NCBI GenBank assembly: GCA_951813615.1
Contig: OX638377.1
Span: 3,348,001-3,412,000, forward strand
Source of the DNA: an uncultured Latescibacterota bacterium
GTDB taxonomy: Bacteria; Latescibacterota; UBA2968; UBA8231
Direction of reading: 5' to 3'
Length of the DNA stretch: 64,000 nt
The position numbers and the translations under genes were made by a program. Of the stretch, positions 1-9,637 are shown piece by piece; the stretch's first letter is position 1; every line of letters begins with the position of its first letter. The notes below the pieces were generated by a model. It had not been told where the DNA came from, did no database searches, and was given only the letters and a program-made list of their open reading frames with translations.

Positions 1-2463
1 GTAGATTCCCGTGCTCGCCGGACGATGCTCGACCAAGCGCCGCACTTGCCGCCCCTGTACGTCGTGGATCAACACCTCCACCGGACTACCATCACCCACC
101 TTGACCACCTGAAAGTGAAACCCCATCTCGTCGTTGACCCCGTCGCCATTGGGCGTAACCACGCGCGGCTCCACTGCCACCGCCTGTACCAAGGCACCCT
201 CTTGCACCGCTCCGACCAGCGTCGTGGTGTTGCTGGCAATGGCTTCCACTGCCTCGCCCGGATCCACCCGCTGCCAGCCCCCCTCTCCTTCAACACTGTG
301 CTGCAACGACGCCTGCAATACCGCCCCCGTCGAAAACAAAGCCGTCGAAAAATCCAACCGCACCACCTCAATCCCCGAGGAGGGACCTATCGCCGAAAAC
401 GCCACTTGCAAACTATCGCCAGCCGTAGGCACAACCTCTGCTCCGTCCAACGCCCAATCGGCTCCTACGTCAGTGGCCAAAGCCGCCGCCGGACCGCCAT
501 ATACCCCTTCGAACGCTAAACGCATATCCGACGGGGAGACTACCAACAACTGATCAAATCCCGGATCGCCAGCGGCAAACTGGGGACGAACGTAGAGCGA
601 AAACCGCTGCGACTGCCCCAACTGCTCCACCGCAAAGGGAGTCACTTCGCCCGATAGCCCCTGCGCGACCGGATTGGTAAAATTCAAGCGAATCGACCGC
701 AACGTCGCACTGTAATCGGGCGTGTCCGACCGCAGCACCGCCCGCACCTCCAAGTACGCCCGCGGCGAGGGCGAGGTAGTCGGACTGCCGCTGGCGTCTT
801 CGTAGGGCGCACTCCAGTCGCTCCAGTCCCCACCAGCGACCTCCTCGCCAATAGTGTCGCCGCGAAAAATCGACAGCAGCTTGTTGTATTCGGCTTCGGT
901 GACTTCGGTGCCGTCCTTTTTGAAGTAGCGCAGCACCTCGTCGAGTTCGTTGCCGGTACGGGTCTGCAACACGACGCTGGTGCCCGGCGGCGTATCAGCA
1001 TCCCAAGCAATCGACAGCAGGTTGCGACTGCCGCCCAAGCGGATCAAATTGGAGGTCAGCGCCACCTCTGGGTGATACCCCTGGCCGTAAAGCTGAATCT
1101 CGGCTGGCTGGCCGGTGGCTCCGCCATAGCCGCCGCTCGCCTCAAACTGCTCCCACACCAAGCGAAAGAAGCGCGCCTTAATCCGCTCGAAATCGTTGCC
1201 TTCGTATACTCCAAAGCTGAGGTTGGTCACGCGGCCGGCAGAGGCCGAGACGTCCTGAGTCGGTACGCGCGTCCCTCCGGTGACCCACTTGAGACTGCCA
1301 TCTGCTTCAAGACTGCCATCGGAAAAGTCGAGCCGGTAGTCCGTAAACGTCGAGCCGCCGTAGGCTAGGCGAAAAGCGTCGATCCAGTAAAAAGCCCCCA
1401 AATCAAAAAAGACAATACCCTCTGGATCTTTGAATGAACCGCGCCCAAAAGAATAGATAAACTGCACCTTGCTCTCGATCTGGCCGTCAATCAGGTTGTT
1501 GATTGCCGCCGTCTGCGTCGCCGTGCCATACCCGCCCCGAGCCAACGTCCCCGTCAAAATCTCGTCGCCCTCTGTCCAAACCTCTAATTCGGCCAACCGC
1601 GGACGCTCCTTGCGGTAGTAGCGGATTGGCCCTTGCTGCTCAGCCGTTAACAACTCGTAAATCTCCGGTGACACCACCGTCTCGCTGCCATCAGCCTGCT
1701 CTTTGTAAAACTCAATGGCCCCCTGATCGCTCGCCGGCAAAGCCTCGTATTGCGCCAGACTCATCTCTCGTCCGCGGTCAAAGTCACTGCCCGTAATGAT
1801 GATCTGCAAGAAACGCATTCCCGTGCCAGCAAAGGTCGGCTCTGAGTTGGTGACCAACTCGAACACCCGCTGCTCCTTGTTGGGCTTTAACGTGCGCAGA
1901 ATGGTCGTAAACTCAGGCGTGGGCGAACGCTGGTTGCCCTTGGGAATATTGCCCTGCGAGGCCAACAGATCGAACTGCAAGAAGGGATCGCCCAACTCCT
2001 CAGAAACGAACTTGAGCACCAGCTTCTTAGCCATCACCAAACGACCTAAATCGACGATAAACCACCACTGCGTGCTCAGATCCAACTCCTCCGTCGGCGG
2101 ATCCGGCTCCCAATAGGTCGTCATATCCCCGTCGAACAGGTTTTCCACACCCGCGACATTGGAGCGAGCACCCCCTAAGATGGCGTCGGCGAGGACGATG
2201 TCTTCGGGATCTTTCTTCAGGCCGTCCGGTGGACGGGCTTGCAAGTTGGCAACAATGTCGCCGACGGCGTTGATATCGCGCCGCAGACTCCGGGGTTGCA
2301 CCGTCCCGCTGCTGCCCAAGTCTAGCACTCCCGGTGGAAAGTTCCAGCTTTGCCAGTGCGCGCGCCGATCAACCACCACTTGATCGGCAGTGATCCGGTA
2401 GCCCGATTGGGCGAACGCAGTACCGGCAATCAGCACGGCTATGATCAAGGATCGATGCATCAT
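1..2463 (-). CDS. Secreted discoidin/FlgD-Ig-like surface protein, copy A (3' end outside window)
   Basis: The frame is open from a double ATG at 2463/2460 to the left edge (821 codons seen). GGAGG lies 5 nt before the first ATG. The protein opens with a signal peptide (MMHRSLIIAVLIAG, cleaved near AFA-QSG). An early F5/8 type C (discoidin)-like segment (DGDMTTYWEPDPP) suggests binding of surface glycans or other ligands. The frame still reads VQGRQVRRLVEHRPASTGIY at the window edge, so the FlgD-Ig/CHU_C-like tail seen in copies B and C is cut off here. It is nearly identical to copy B over long stretches. It follows copy B by 10 nt and is probably translated from the same message. The exact function is unknown; a cell-surface or sorted extracellular protein is inferred. 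Confidence 0.8.
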   Translation of the reverse strand, partial: MMHRSLIIAVLIAGTAFAQSGYRITADQVVVDRRAHWQSWNFPPGVLDLGSSGTVQPRSLRRDINAVGDIVANLQARPPDGLKKDPEDIVLADAILGGARSNVAGVENLFDGDMTTYWEPDPPTEELDLSTQWWFIVDLGRLVMAKKLVLKFVSEELGDPFLQFDLLASQGNIPKGNQRSPTPEFTTILRTLKPNKEQRVFELVTNSEPTFAGTGMRFLQIIITGSDFDRGREMSLAQYEALPASDQGAIEFYKEQADGSETVVSPEIYELLTAEQQGPIRYYRKERPRLAELEVWTEGDEILTGTLARGGYGTATQTAAINNLIDGQIESKVQFIYSFGRGSFKDPEGIVFFDLGAFYWIDAFRLAYGGSTFTDYRLDFSDGSLEADGSLKWVTGGTRVPTQDVSASAGRVTNLSFGVYEGNDFERIKARFFRLVWEQFEASGGYGGATGQPAEIQLYGQGYHPEVALTSNLIRLGGSRNLLSIAWDADTPPGTSVVLQTRTGNELDEVLRYFKKDGTEVTEAEYNKLLSIFRGDTIGEEVAGGDWSDWSAPYEDASGSPTTSPSPRAYLEVRAVLRSDTPDYSATLRSIRLNFTNPVAQGLSGEVTPFAVEQLGQSQRFSLYVRPQFAAGDPGFDQLLVVSPSDMRLAFEGVYGGPAAALATDVGADWALDGAEVVPTAGDSLQVAFSAIGPSSGIEVVRLDFSTALFSTGAVLQASLQHSVEGEGGWQRVDPGEAVEAIASNTTTLVGAVQEGALVQAVAVEPRVVTPNGDGVNDEMGFHFQVVKVGDGSPVEVLIHDVQGRQVRRLVEHRPASTGIY

Positions 2464-2473
2464 TAATGCCTCC

Positions 2474-5086
2474 CTAATAGGCAACAGCAATAGTGCGGAA
2501 AATCTCGGCATTGCCTATTTGGGATCCCTCGGTATCGGTGTCCACGCGCAGCCGCGCTAGATAGATTCCCGGAGGAGCGACGTCTCCCTGTCCGTCCCGC
2601 CCGTCCCAAGCTATCCCATACGACCCTGTGCTCAACGCCCGCTGCTCAACCAGCCGCCGTATCAGCCGCCCTTGCAGATCGTAGATGTGCACCTCCACCG
2701 GACTGTCATCGCCCACCTTGACCACTGTAAAGCGAAACGACGCCTCGTCATTGATGCCATCGCCGTTGGGCGTAAACACCGCAGGCTCCACCGACACCGC
2801 TTGCACCAAAGGCCCAGACGCGACTTTGCCCACTAACGTCGTCGTATTGCTGACCACCTCTGCGACGGCCTCACCCGGATCCACTCGCTGCCAGCCCCCC
2901 TCTCCCTCAACACTGTGCTGCAACGACGCTTGCAATACCGCCCCCGTCGAAAACAAGGCCGTCGAAAAATCCAACCGCACCACCTCAACCCCCGAAGAGG
3001 GGCTTATCGCCGAAAACGCCACTTGCAAACTATCGCCAGCCGTGGGCATGACCTCTGCTCCATCCAAGGCCCAATCGGCTCCTACCTCGGTGGCCAAAGC
3101 CGCCGCCGGACCACCATACACCCCTTCAAACGCCAAACGCATATCCGACGGGGCTACGACCAACAACTGATCAAACCCCGGATCGCCCGCAGCAAACTTG
3201 GGACGCACGTAGAGCGAAAACCGCTGCGACTGCCCCAACTGCTCCACCGCAAAGGGAGTCACTTCGCCCGATAGTCCCTGCGCGACCGGATTGGTAAAAT
3301 TCAAGCGAATCGACCGCAGCGTCGCACTGTAATCGGGTGTGTCTGACCGCAGCACCGCCCGCACCTCCAAGTACGCCCGCGGCGAGGGCGAGGTAATCGG
3401 ACTGCCGCTGGCGTCTTCGTAGGGTGCGCTCCAGTCGCTCCAATCCCCACCAGCGACCTCCTCGCCAATAGTGTCGCCGCGAAAAATCGACAGCAGCTTG
3501 TTGTATTCGGCCTCGGTGACTTCGGTGCCGTCCTTTTTGAAGTAGCGCAATACCTCGTCGAGTTCGTTGCCGGTGCGAGTCTGCAACACGACGCTGGTAC
3601 CCGGCGGCGTATCAGCGTCCCAGGCAATCGACAGCAAGTTGCGACTGCCACCCAAGCGGATCAAATTGGAGGTCAGCGCGACCTCTGGGTGATACCCTCG
3701 CCCGTAAAGCTGGATCTCCGCCGGCTGGCCGGTGGCTCCGCCGCGGGCTGTGGCGCTTTCGACCTGCTCCCACACCAAGCGAAAGAACCGCGCTTTTACC
3801 CGCTCGAAATCGTTACCCTCGTAGGCTCCGAATCTGAGATTAGTCTCGCTTTCCCACTTCGACCCCACCGCGGTAGGGCCGGAGGTCTGGCGCGTTCCCG
3901 TCGTAGTCCAATTGAGGCTGCCGTCCGCTTCGAGGCTGCCGTCGGAAAAGTCGAGCCGGTAGTCCTTAAATGGCGAGCCGCCGTAGGCCAAGCGAAAAGC
4001 GTCAATCCAGTAAAAGGCCCCCAAGTCAAAAAAGACAATGCCCTCTGGATCTTTGAACGAGCCACGACCAAAGGAATAGAGAAATTGAACCTTGCTCTCG
4101 ATCTGGCCATCAATCAGGTTGTTGATCGCCGCCGTCTGCGTCGCCGTGCCATACCCTCCCCGAGCCAACGTCCCCGTCAAAATCTCGTCACCCTCAGCCC
4201 AAACCTCCAATTCAGCTAACCGTGGACGCTCTCGCTGGAAGTAGCGGATCGGCCCCTGCTGCTCAGCCGTTAACAACTCGTATATCTCCGGCGACACCAC
4301 CGTCTCGCTGCCATCGGCCTGCCGCTTGTAAAACTCAATAGCTCCCTGATCACTCAGCGGCAAAGCCTCGTATTGCGCCAGACTCACCTCCCGCCCGCGA
4401 TCAAAGTCACTGCCGGTAATGATGATCTGCAAGAAACGCATCCCCGTGCCAGCAAAGGTCGGCTCCGAGTTGGTGACCAACTCGAACACCCGCTGCTCCT
4501 TGTTGGGCTTTAACGTGCGCAGAATGGTCGTAAACTCAGGCGTGGGCGAACGCTGGTTGCCCTTGGGAATGTTGCCCTGCGAAGCCAACAGGTCGAACTG
4601 CAAGAAGGGATCGCCCAACTCCTCGTCAACGAACTTGAGCACCAGCTTCTTGGCCATCACCAAACGACCTAAATCGACGATAAACCACCACTGCGTACCC
4701 AGATCCAACTCCTCCGTCGGCGGATCAGGCTCCCAATAGGTCGTCATATCCCCGTCGAACAGGTTTTCTACGCCCGCGACATTGGAGCGAGCACCCCCTA
4801 AGATGGCGTCGGCGAGGACGATGTCTTCGGGATCTTTCTTCAGGCCGTCCGGTGGACGGGCACGCAAGTTGGCGACAATGTCGCCGACGGCGTTGATATC
4901 GCGCCGCAGGCTCCTAGGTTGCACCGTCCCACTGCTGCTTAGGTCCAGCACCCCCGGTGGAAAGTTCCAGCTTTGCCAGTGCGCGCGCCGATCAACCACC
5001 ACTTGATCGGCAGTGATCCGGTAGCCCGATTGGGCGAACGCAGTACCGGCGATCAGCACGGCTAGGATCAATAATCTATGCATCAT
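2474..5086 (-). CDS. Secreted discoidin/FlgD-Ig-like surface protein, copy B
   Basis: This encodes 870 residues. The start is the double ATG at 5086/5083, with GGAGG 5 nt upstream; the open frame extends 21 codons further but would overlap copy C and add residues before the signal peptide. The order is signal peptide (1-19), a discoidin-like region around 100-160 (DGDMTTYWEP), a second discoidin-like unit around 320-380, a conserved block around 480-560 (WDADTPPGTSVVLQTRTGNE, then WSDWSAPY), a cohesin/invasin-like beta region, and a C-terminal FTPNGDGINDEA CHU_C motif followed by a FlgD-Ig-like fold (YDLQGRLIRRL, WDGRDGQG, PGIYLARL). Such tails act as sorting or anchoring modules in FCB bacteria. 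Export and surface display are inferred; no catalytic motif is visible. Confidence 0.85.
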   Translation of the reverse strand: MMHRLLILAVLIAGTAFAQSGYRITADQVVVDRRAHWQSWNFPPGVLDLSSSGTVQPRSLRRDINAVGDIVANLRARPPDGLKKDPEDIVLADAILGGARSNVAGVENLFDGDMTTYWEPDPPTEELDLGTQWWFIVDLGRLVMAKKLVLKFVDEELGDPFLQFDLLASQGNIPKGNQRSPTPEFTTILRTLKPNKEQRVFELVTNSEPTFAGTGMRFLQIIITGSDFDRGREVSLAQYEALPLSDQGAIEFYKRQADGSETVVSPEIYELLTAEQQGPIRYFQRERPRLAELEVWAEGDEILTGTLARGGYGTATQTAAINNLIDGQIESKVQFLYSFGRGSFKDPEGIVFFDLGAFYWIDAFRLAYGGSPFKDYRLDFSDGSLEADGSLNWTTTGTRQTSGPTAVGSKWESETNLRFGAYEGNDFERVKARFFRLVWEQVESATARGGATGQPAEIQLYGRGYHPEVALTSNLIRLGGSRNLLSIAWDADTPPGTSVVLQTRTGNELDEVLRYFKKDGTEVTEAEYNKLLSIFRGDTIGEEVAGGDWSDWSAPYEDASGSPITSPSPRAYLEVRAVLRSDTPDYSATLRSIRLNFTNPVAQGLSGEVTPFAVEQLGQSQRFSLYVRPKFAAGDPGFDQLLVVAPSDMRLAFEGVYGGPAAALATEVGADWALDGAEVMPTAGDSLQVAFSAISPSSGVEVVRLDFSTALFSTGAVLQASLQHSVEGEGGWQRVDPGEAVAEVVSNTTTLVGKVASGPLVQAVSVEPAVFTPNGDGINDEASFRFTVVKVGDDSPVEVHIYDLQGRLIRRLVEQRALSTGSYGIAWDGRDGQGDVAPPGIYLARLRVDTDTEGSQIGNAEIFRTIAVAY

Positions 5087-5096
5087 TAATGCCTCC

Positions 5097-7691
5097 CTAA
5101 TAGGCAACGGCGATGGTGCGGAAAATTTTGGCGCGTCCAATGCGAGCACCCTCGGTGTCCGTATCGACTCGCAACCGCGCTAGATAGACCCCAGGTGGCA
5201 CGACTACACCCTGCTCATCCCGCCCGTCCCAAGCGATCCCATACGACCCCGTGCTTAACGCCCGCTGCTCAACCAGCCGCCGCACCAGTCGCCCTTGCAG
5301 ATCGTAGATGAGTACCTCCACCGGACTGTCATCGCCTACCTTGACCACCGCAAAGCGGAACGACGCCTCGTCGTTGATACCATCGCCGTTGGGCGAAAAC
5401 ACCGCAGGCACCACCGACACCCCTTGCACTAATGGCCCAGACGCGACTTTGCCCACCAGCGTCGTCGTATTGCTGACCACTTCCGTGACCGCCTCACCCG
5501 GATCTACCCGCTGCCAGCCCCCTTCTCCCTCCGCACTGTGCTGCAACGATGCCTGCATCACTGCTCCAGTCGAAAACAGCGCGGTCGAAAAATCCAACCG
5601 AACCACCTCAACCCCCGAATCAGGTCCTAGGGGCGCAAACGATACCTGCAAGCTATCGCCCGAAGTAGGTACGATCTCAGCAGCGAGAGCCGGCCCGGCC
5701 CCGGCCGCTAGTTCGGCCGCCGTGCCGCCATGAAATCCCTCAAAGCGCAGGTTCATGTCGGCGGGAGCAATCAAAAGCAACTGGTCGAAGCCGGGGTCGC
5801 CGCGAGCGAAGTCTGGACGCACGTAAAAGGAAAAACGCTGCTCCTCGCCGAGGTTTTCGACCGCGAAAGGAACGACTTCGCCGACGAGCTCTTGCGCGAC
5901 CGGATTGGTAAAGTTGAGCCGGATCGAACGCAGCGTTGCACTAACCTCTGGATCGTCCGATAGCAGAACCGCGCGGATCTCGAGAAATTCGCGCGGGCTA
6001 GGTGAGGTAATCGGACTGCCGCTAGCATCTTCGTAGGGCGCACTCCAGTCGCTCCAATCTGCGCCAGCCACCTCCTCACCAATGGTGTCGCCGCGAAAAA
6101 TCGACAGCAGCTTGTTGTATTCGGCCTCGGTGACTTCGGTGCCGTCTTTTTTGAAGTAGCGCAGCACCTCGTCGAGTTCGTTGCCGGTGCGAGTCTGCAA
6201 CACGACGCTGGTACCCGGCGGCGTATCAGCGTCCCACTCAATCGACAGCAGGTTGCGGCTGCCGCCCAAGCGCACCAAATCGGACGTCAGGGTCACTTCT
6301 GGCTGATACCCCCGCCCATAGAGCTGAATCTCGGCTGGCTGGCCCCAACCACCGCCAAAGCCACCACCCGCCTCAAACTGCTTCCAGACGAGATGGAAGA
6401 AGCGCGCCTTAATCCGCTCGAAGTCGTTGCCTTCGTAGAGGCCGAAACCCAACCCCTGACTGCTGCCATAGTCGCTGTTTTCAGTGCGATTGACCGCGAC
6501 CGACCACTTGAGGCTGCCGTCGGCTTCGAGGCTGCCGTCGGAAAAGTCTAGGTGATAGGCTTGAAAGACCCCGCCGGCGTAGGCGATGCGGAAAGCGTCG
6601 ATCCAGTAAAAGGCCCCTAAATCGAACCAGACCCCTCCCTCTGGCGAGTTCAGCGATCCCCGGCCGAAGCGGGTGATAAATTGGACCCTACTTTCGATCT
6701 CGCCGTCGATCATGTTGCTAATTGAGGCCGTCTGCGTCGCCGTACCGGAACCACCGCGCTCTAGCATCCCGGAAAGGATCTCGTCGCCCTCGGCCCAAAC
6801 CTCCAACTCTGCCAGCCGTGGACGCTCCTTGCGGTAGTAGCGGATCGCGCCTCGGCGGTCGGCGTCGAGACGCTCAAAAACCTTCTGCTCCACTAAGGTC
6901 TCGCGGCCCCCAGCGAGTTTTTTGAAGTAGTCGATCGCCCCCTGCTCTCCTGCCGGCAGGGTCTCGTACTCGGCTTGGCTTAGCTCCCGGCCGCGGTCGA
7001 AATCGCTGCCGGTCACCACGATCTGCACGAAGCGGAGACCAGCGCCGACAAAATCATCTCCCAACTGGTCCATGTCGATCTCGAAGAGGCGCTGCTCCTT
7101 GTTGGGCCGCAAGGTGCGCAACAGCGGGCTGAACTCTGGCAGCGGCGAGCGCTGGTTGCCCTTGGGCTTGTTGCCCTGTGAGACCAGCACATCGAACTGC
7201 AAGAACGGGTCTCCCAAATCCTCGGCGACGAATTTGAGCACGATCTTCTTAGCGATCACCAACCGGCCCAAATCAACGACGAACCACCACTGCGAGGCGA
7301 GGTCGGACTCCTCGCTCGCCGCGACTGGTTCCCAGTAAGTCGTCAAATCTCCATCGAAAATGTTGGGCACCGCGGCGATATTCGCCGTGGCCCCGCCCTG
7401 TACCGCGTCGAGTGGAACAATGTCTTCGGGGTCTTTTTTGATTCTCTCCGGGGGACGCAAACGCAAGTAATCGACAATGTCCTGCACTGCATTGATGTCT
7501 CGGCGGAGTTTCTGGGGCCGGACCGAGCCGTCGGCACCTAGTTCCAGCACCCCCGGCGGAAAGCTCCAGTTCTGCCAGTGGATGCGGCTATTGACTACTA
7601 CCTGACTCGCCGTCACCCGATGGCCTACTTGGGCCGAGACGCTCACAGCCCAACCAAGCACTAATACGACGCAGATACGCTGCATACCCAT
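5097..7691 (-). CDS. Secreted discoidin/FlgD-Ig-like surface protein, copy C
   Basis: This is an 864-residue paralogue of copies A and B with the same domain order: signal peptide (cleavage near SVSA-QVG), discoidin-like segments (DGDLTTYWEP), the conserved WDADTPPGTSVVLQTRTGNE block, and a CHU_C/FlgD-Ig tail (FSPNGDGINDEASF, WDGRDEQG, PGVYLARL). ATG at 7691 or at 7685 are both possible starts; neither has a clear Shine-Dalgarno site. The upstream gene ends at 7695, so the genes are probably co-transcribed. It has diverged from copies A and B over most of its length, yet is almost identical to them in DNA across about 6010-6260. The function is unknown beyond likely extracellular display. Confidence 0.85.
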   Translation of the reverse strand: MGMQRICVVLVLGWAVSVSAQVGHRVTASQVVVNSRIHWQNWSFPPGVLELGADGSVRPQKLRRDINAVQDIVDYLRLRPPERIKKDPEDIVPLDAVQGGATANIAAVPNIFDGDLTTYWEPVAASEESDLASQWWFVVDLGRLVIAKKIVLKFVAEDLGDPFLQFDVLVSQGNKPKGNQRSPLPEFSPLLRTLRPNKEQRLFEIDMDQLGDDFVGAGLRFVQIVVTGSDFDRGRELSQAEYETLPAGEQGAIDYFKKLAGGRETLVEQKVFERLDADRRGAIRYYRKERPRLAELEVWAEGDEILSGMLERGGSGTATQTASISNMIDGEIESRVQFITRFGRGSLNSPEGGVWFDLGAFYWIDAFRIAYAGGVFQAYHLDFSDGSLEADGSLKWSVAVNRTENSDYGSSQGLGFGLYEGNDFERIKARFFHLVWKQFEAGGGFGGGWGQPAEIQLYGRGYQPEVTLTSDLVRLGGSRNLLSIEWDADTPPGTSVVLQTRTGNELDEVLRYFKKDGTEVTEAEYNKLLSIFRGDTIGEEVAGADWSDWSAPYEDASGSPITSPSPREFLEIRAVLLSDDPEVSATLRSIRLNFTNPVAQELVGEVVPFAVENLGEEQRFSFYVRPDFARGDPGFDQLLLIAPADMNLRFEGFHGGTAAELAAGAGPALAAEIVPTSGDSLQVSFAPLGPDSGVEVVRLDFSTALFSTGAVMQASLQHSAEGEGGWQRVDPGEAVTEVVSNTTTLVGKVASGPLVQGVSVVPAVFSPNGDGINDEASFRFAVVKVGDDSPVEVLIYDLQGRLVRRLVEQRALSTGSYGIAWDGRDEQGVVVPPGVYLARLRVDTDTEGARIGRAKIFRTIAVAY

Positions 7692-7694
7692 CTT

Positions 7695-9620
7695 TCAGTA
7701 GGCTAAAACGACAACGCGCTGGCGTGCTTCTTTGCGTTGGTCACTTTCTACTTTCAGCCGTAGCAGATACAATCCCGGTGCAGCCACTGACCCATCCGCT
7801 AACCTCCCGTCCCAGCGCAGGGCGATTCGGCCGCTCGCCGCCGTGCCCCGATCCACCGCCCCGATCCACCGCCCCGACAAGTCGTACAAGTCCAGCATCA
7901 CTGGCACTGCACCAAAAAGGTTCAATAACTCGTATTCAATCTCGAGGACGTCGTTGATGCCATCGCCGTTGGGCGTAAACACCGATGAGGATAGCTTGAG
8001 CGCGTTGACCGCTTTCTCCCCTACCTCGGCTAACTCCACACTCAGGGTGTTGCTATCGATCAGCGGATTGGCATCGCCTGGGGTTAATGCTTGCCGCACT
8101 TCAAAGGGCTTTTCGCTATCGGAGATCCGGCCGGTGAACACCGTCCCAAACTTGAACACCTCCACGGCGAAATCCACCTCGATCCGTTCGCTGGTTTGCT
8201 GCACGTCCATCCGTGGGATTTTGAGAACAAAGCCAGCGGCGTCCGAGCGCACGACCTCAAAGCCGACTTGTTGGCCGGCGATTCGCACGCCGTCAATGCT
8301 GGTTACTTCGACCGGCGTCTCAATCTCGATGGTGTCAAATCCCAAATCTTCGCGCTCAAATTGTGGCAGAATACTATAGGTAAACTGGGTGACGTCCCCA
8401 GCTGGGGCACTCGGCGGCGAAATTTCGGCCAACACTTGCGTTGCCACGGGTGGATCCGAAACGCTAAACTGCAAAAAATCCAGCCGCCCGCCAGCGTTCT
8501 TTTGCGCGGTAATATCGGCTTTAATCTGTACATAGCGCCGCGGTTTGTCGGCTTGCATCGCCCCCGAACCGGCCACAAAATCATAGGCCTGACTCCACAG
8601 CTCCCAATTTTGGGTATCGGGCGTGATTCCAGCCTTCTCGCCTTTGTTGAGTCTGTCGTAGGCCCGGGCCGTAAGCGGCTGGCCCTTGGCGTCAAAGCGG
8701 CTCTGCTCGTCGCCGCGGAAGGTGAAGCGCCAATAGATGCTCGGGTCTGGCACGTCGCCGCTGCGCATCACTAAGTCGATCTGGGCACCAACATCGACTT
8801 CGCCTGACCAGCTCAAATCGCCCAAGGCCACCGGCTTGCCCAAATCGATAATGCTGCTGGTATAATTGGAGAAGGGCGCAAAACCCGAACCGTAGAGTTC
8901 CAACTCGGCCAATTCCCAAATCCCCCGCGTATTCTCCGGTGCTCGGAAGAGCAACTTGCGGATCGGCTCGTCGGGCATCTTTAGATCAATTACTGGTTGC
9001 GTATTGTCGCGGATATTGTGAATCACATCGAAAGCCACATAATCGCCCCGCGCTCCAGCCTGAAGGTCTCGGTTGGGATCCTTGAGCGGATCGCCATCGC
9101 TGGTGCCGATAATGAAGCGCTCGACAAAGCGGTCGGTCAGGTGACTAGGCCGTGGGTAGAATTTGACCCGATCGATAAAGAACAGCCCGCCAAAGTCGAA
9201 GATCAGGTTTTTGGTATTCGGCCCATGCGAGGCGAAGTGACCGTCTCCCAGATAGGCCGTATTGGGATCCTCGTCCCAGATAAGCTCATCGTCGTCGTCG
9301 AATCCCCCCCAGCCGATCCAAGTCAGGTAGAGGATATCACCGAGAAAATCGGCCTGCGGCAAAAGCGGTGTCAGATTGACCGTGGGGTCGAGTTGCCGCG
9401 GTGCGATGTGGCTGCTGGTCACCTCTAGCAAGTTGATGCTACCGTGCAAATCCTCGTCGATATCGGCCCAATCGATCTGCACGAACTCCACCCCTGCAAC
9501 TGATGCCAGCTCCGGCGCGGGCAGGTCGGCACCCCCGACTCGGTAGATCGTTAGAGCACCAAGATCGCCTGCTCCGGCCGCCAGCGACCCCACCGTCCAC
9601 AATGCGACTATGTACCTCAT
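7695..9620 (-). CDS. Secreted FlgD-Ig/CHU_C-tailed surface protein, copy D
   Basis: This encodes 641 residues. I chose ATG 9620 because GAGG lies 9 nt upstream and because it gives exactly the same distance to the ALTIYR motif, and the same total length, as copy E. Upstream ATGs at 9629 and 9635 are possible. After the signal peptide come a beta-rich region with discoidin features (IFDFGGLFFIDRVKFYPRP), a LTARAYDRLNKGEKAGI repeat motif and a WELWSQAYDF element. The tail carries VFTPNGDGINDVLEIEYELL, LYDLSGRWIG, WDGRLADG and PGLYLLRLKVES. It belongs to the same broad superfamily as copies A-C and lies in one run with them. Surface location is inferred, and there are no enzymatic motifs. Confidence 0.82.
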   Translation of the reverse strand: MRYIVALWTVGSLAAGAGDLGALTIYRVGGADLPAPELASVAGVEFVQIDWADIDEDLHGSINLLEVTSSHIAPRQLDPTVNLTPLLPQADFLGDILYLTWIGWGGFDDDDELIWDEDPNTAYLGDGHFASHGPNTKNLIFDFGGLFFIDRVKFYPRPSHLTDRFVERFIIGTSDGDPLKDPNRDLQAGARGDYVAFDVIHNIRDNTQPVIDLKMPDEPIRKLLFRAPENTRGIWELAELELYGSGFAPFSNYTSSIIDLGKPVALGDLSWSGEVDVGAQIDLVMRSGDVPDPSIYWRFTFRGDEQSRFDAKGQPLTARAYDRLNKGEKAGITPDTQNWELWSQAYDFVAGSGAMQADKPRRYVQIKADITAQKNAGGRLDFLQFSVSDPPVATQVLAEISPPSAPAGDVTQFTYSILPQFEREDLGFDTIEIETPVEVTSIDGVRIAGQQVGFEVVRSDAAGFVLKIPRMDVQQTSERIEVDFAVEVFKFGTVFTGRISDSEKPFEVRQALTPGDANPLIDSNTLSVELAEVGEKAVNALKLSSSVFTPNGDGINDVLEIEYELLNLFGAVPVMLDLYDLSGRWIGAVDRGTAASGRIALRWDGRLADGSVAAPGLYLLRLKVESDQRKEARQRVVVLAY

Positions 9621-9637
9621 CTGGCTCATCCTCATAC

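Noticed and set aside
1..5086. The two nearly identical copies A and B as an assembly duplication
   Set aside because: They differ at many scattered sites and have different insert sequences, and copy C continues the series, so true tandem duplication is more likely.
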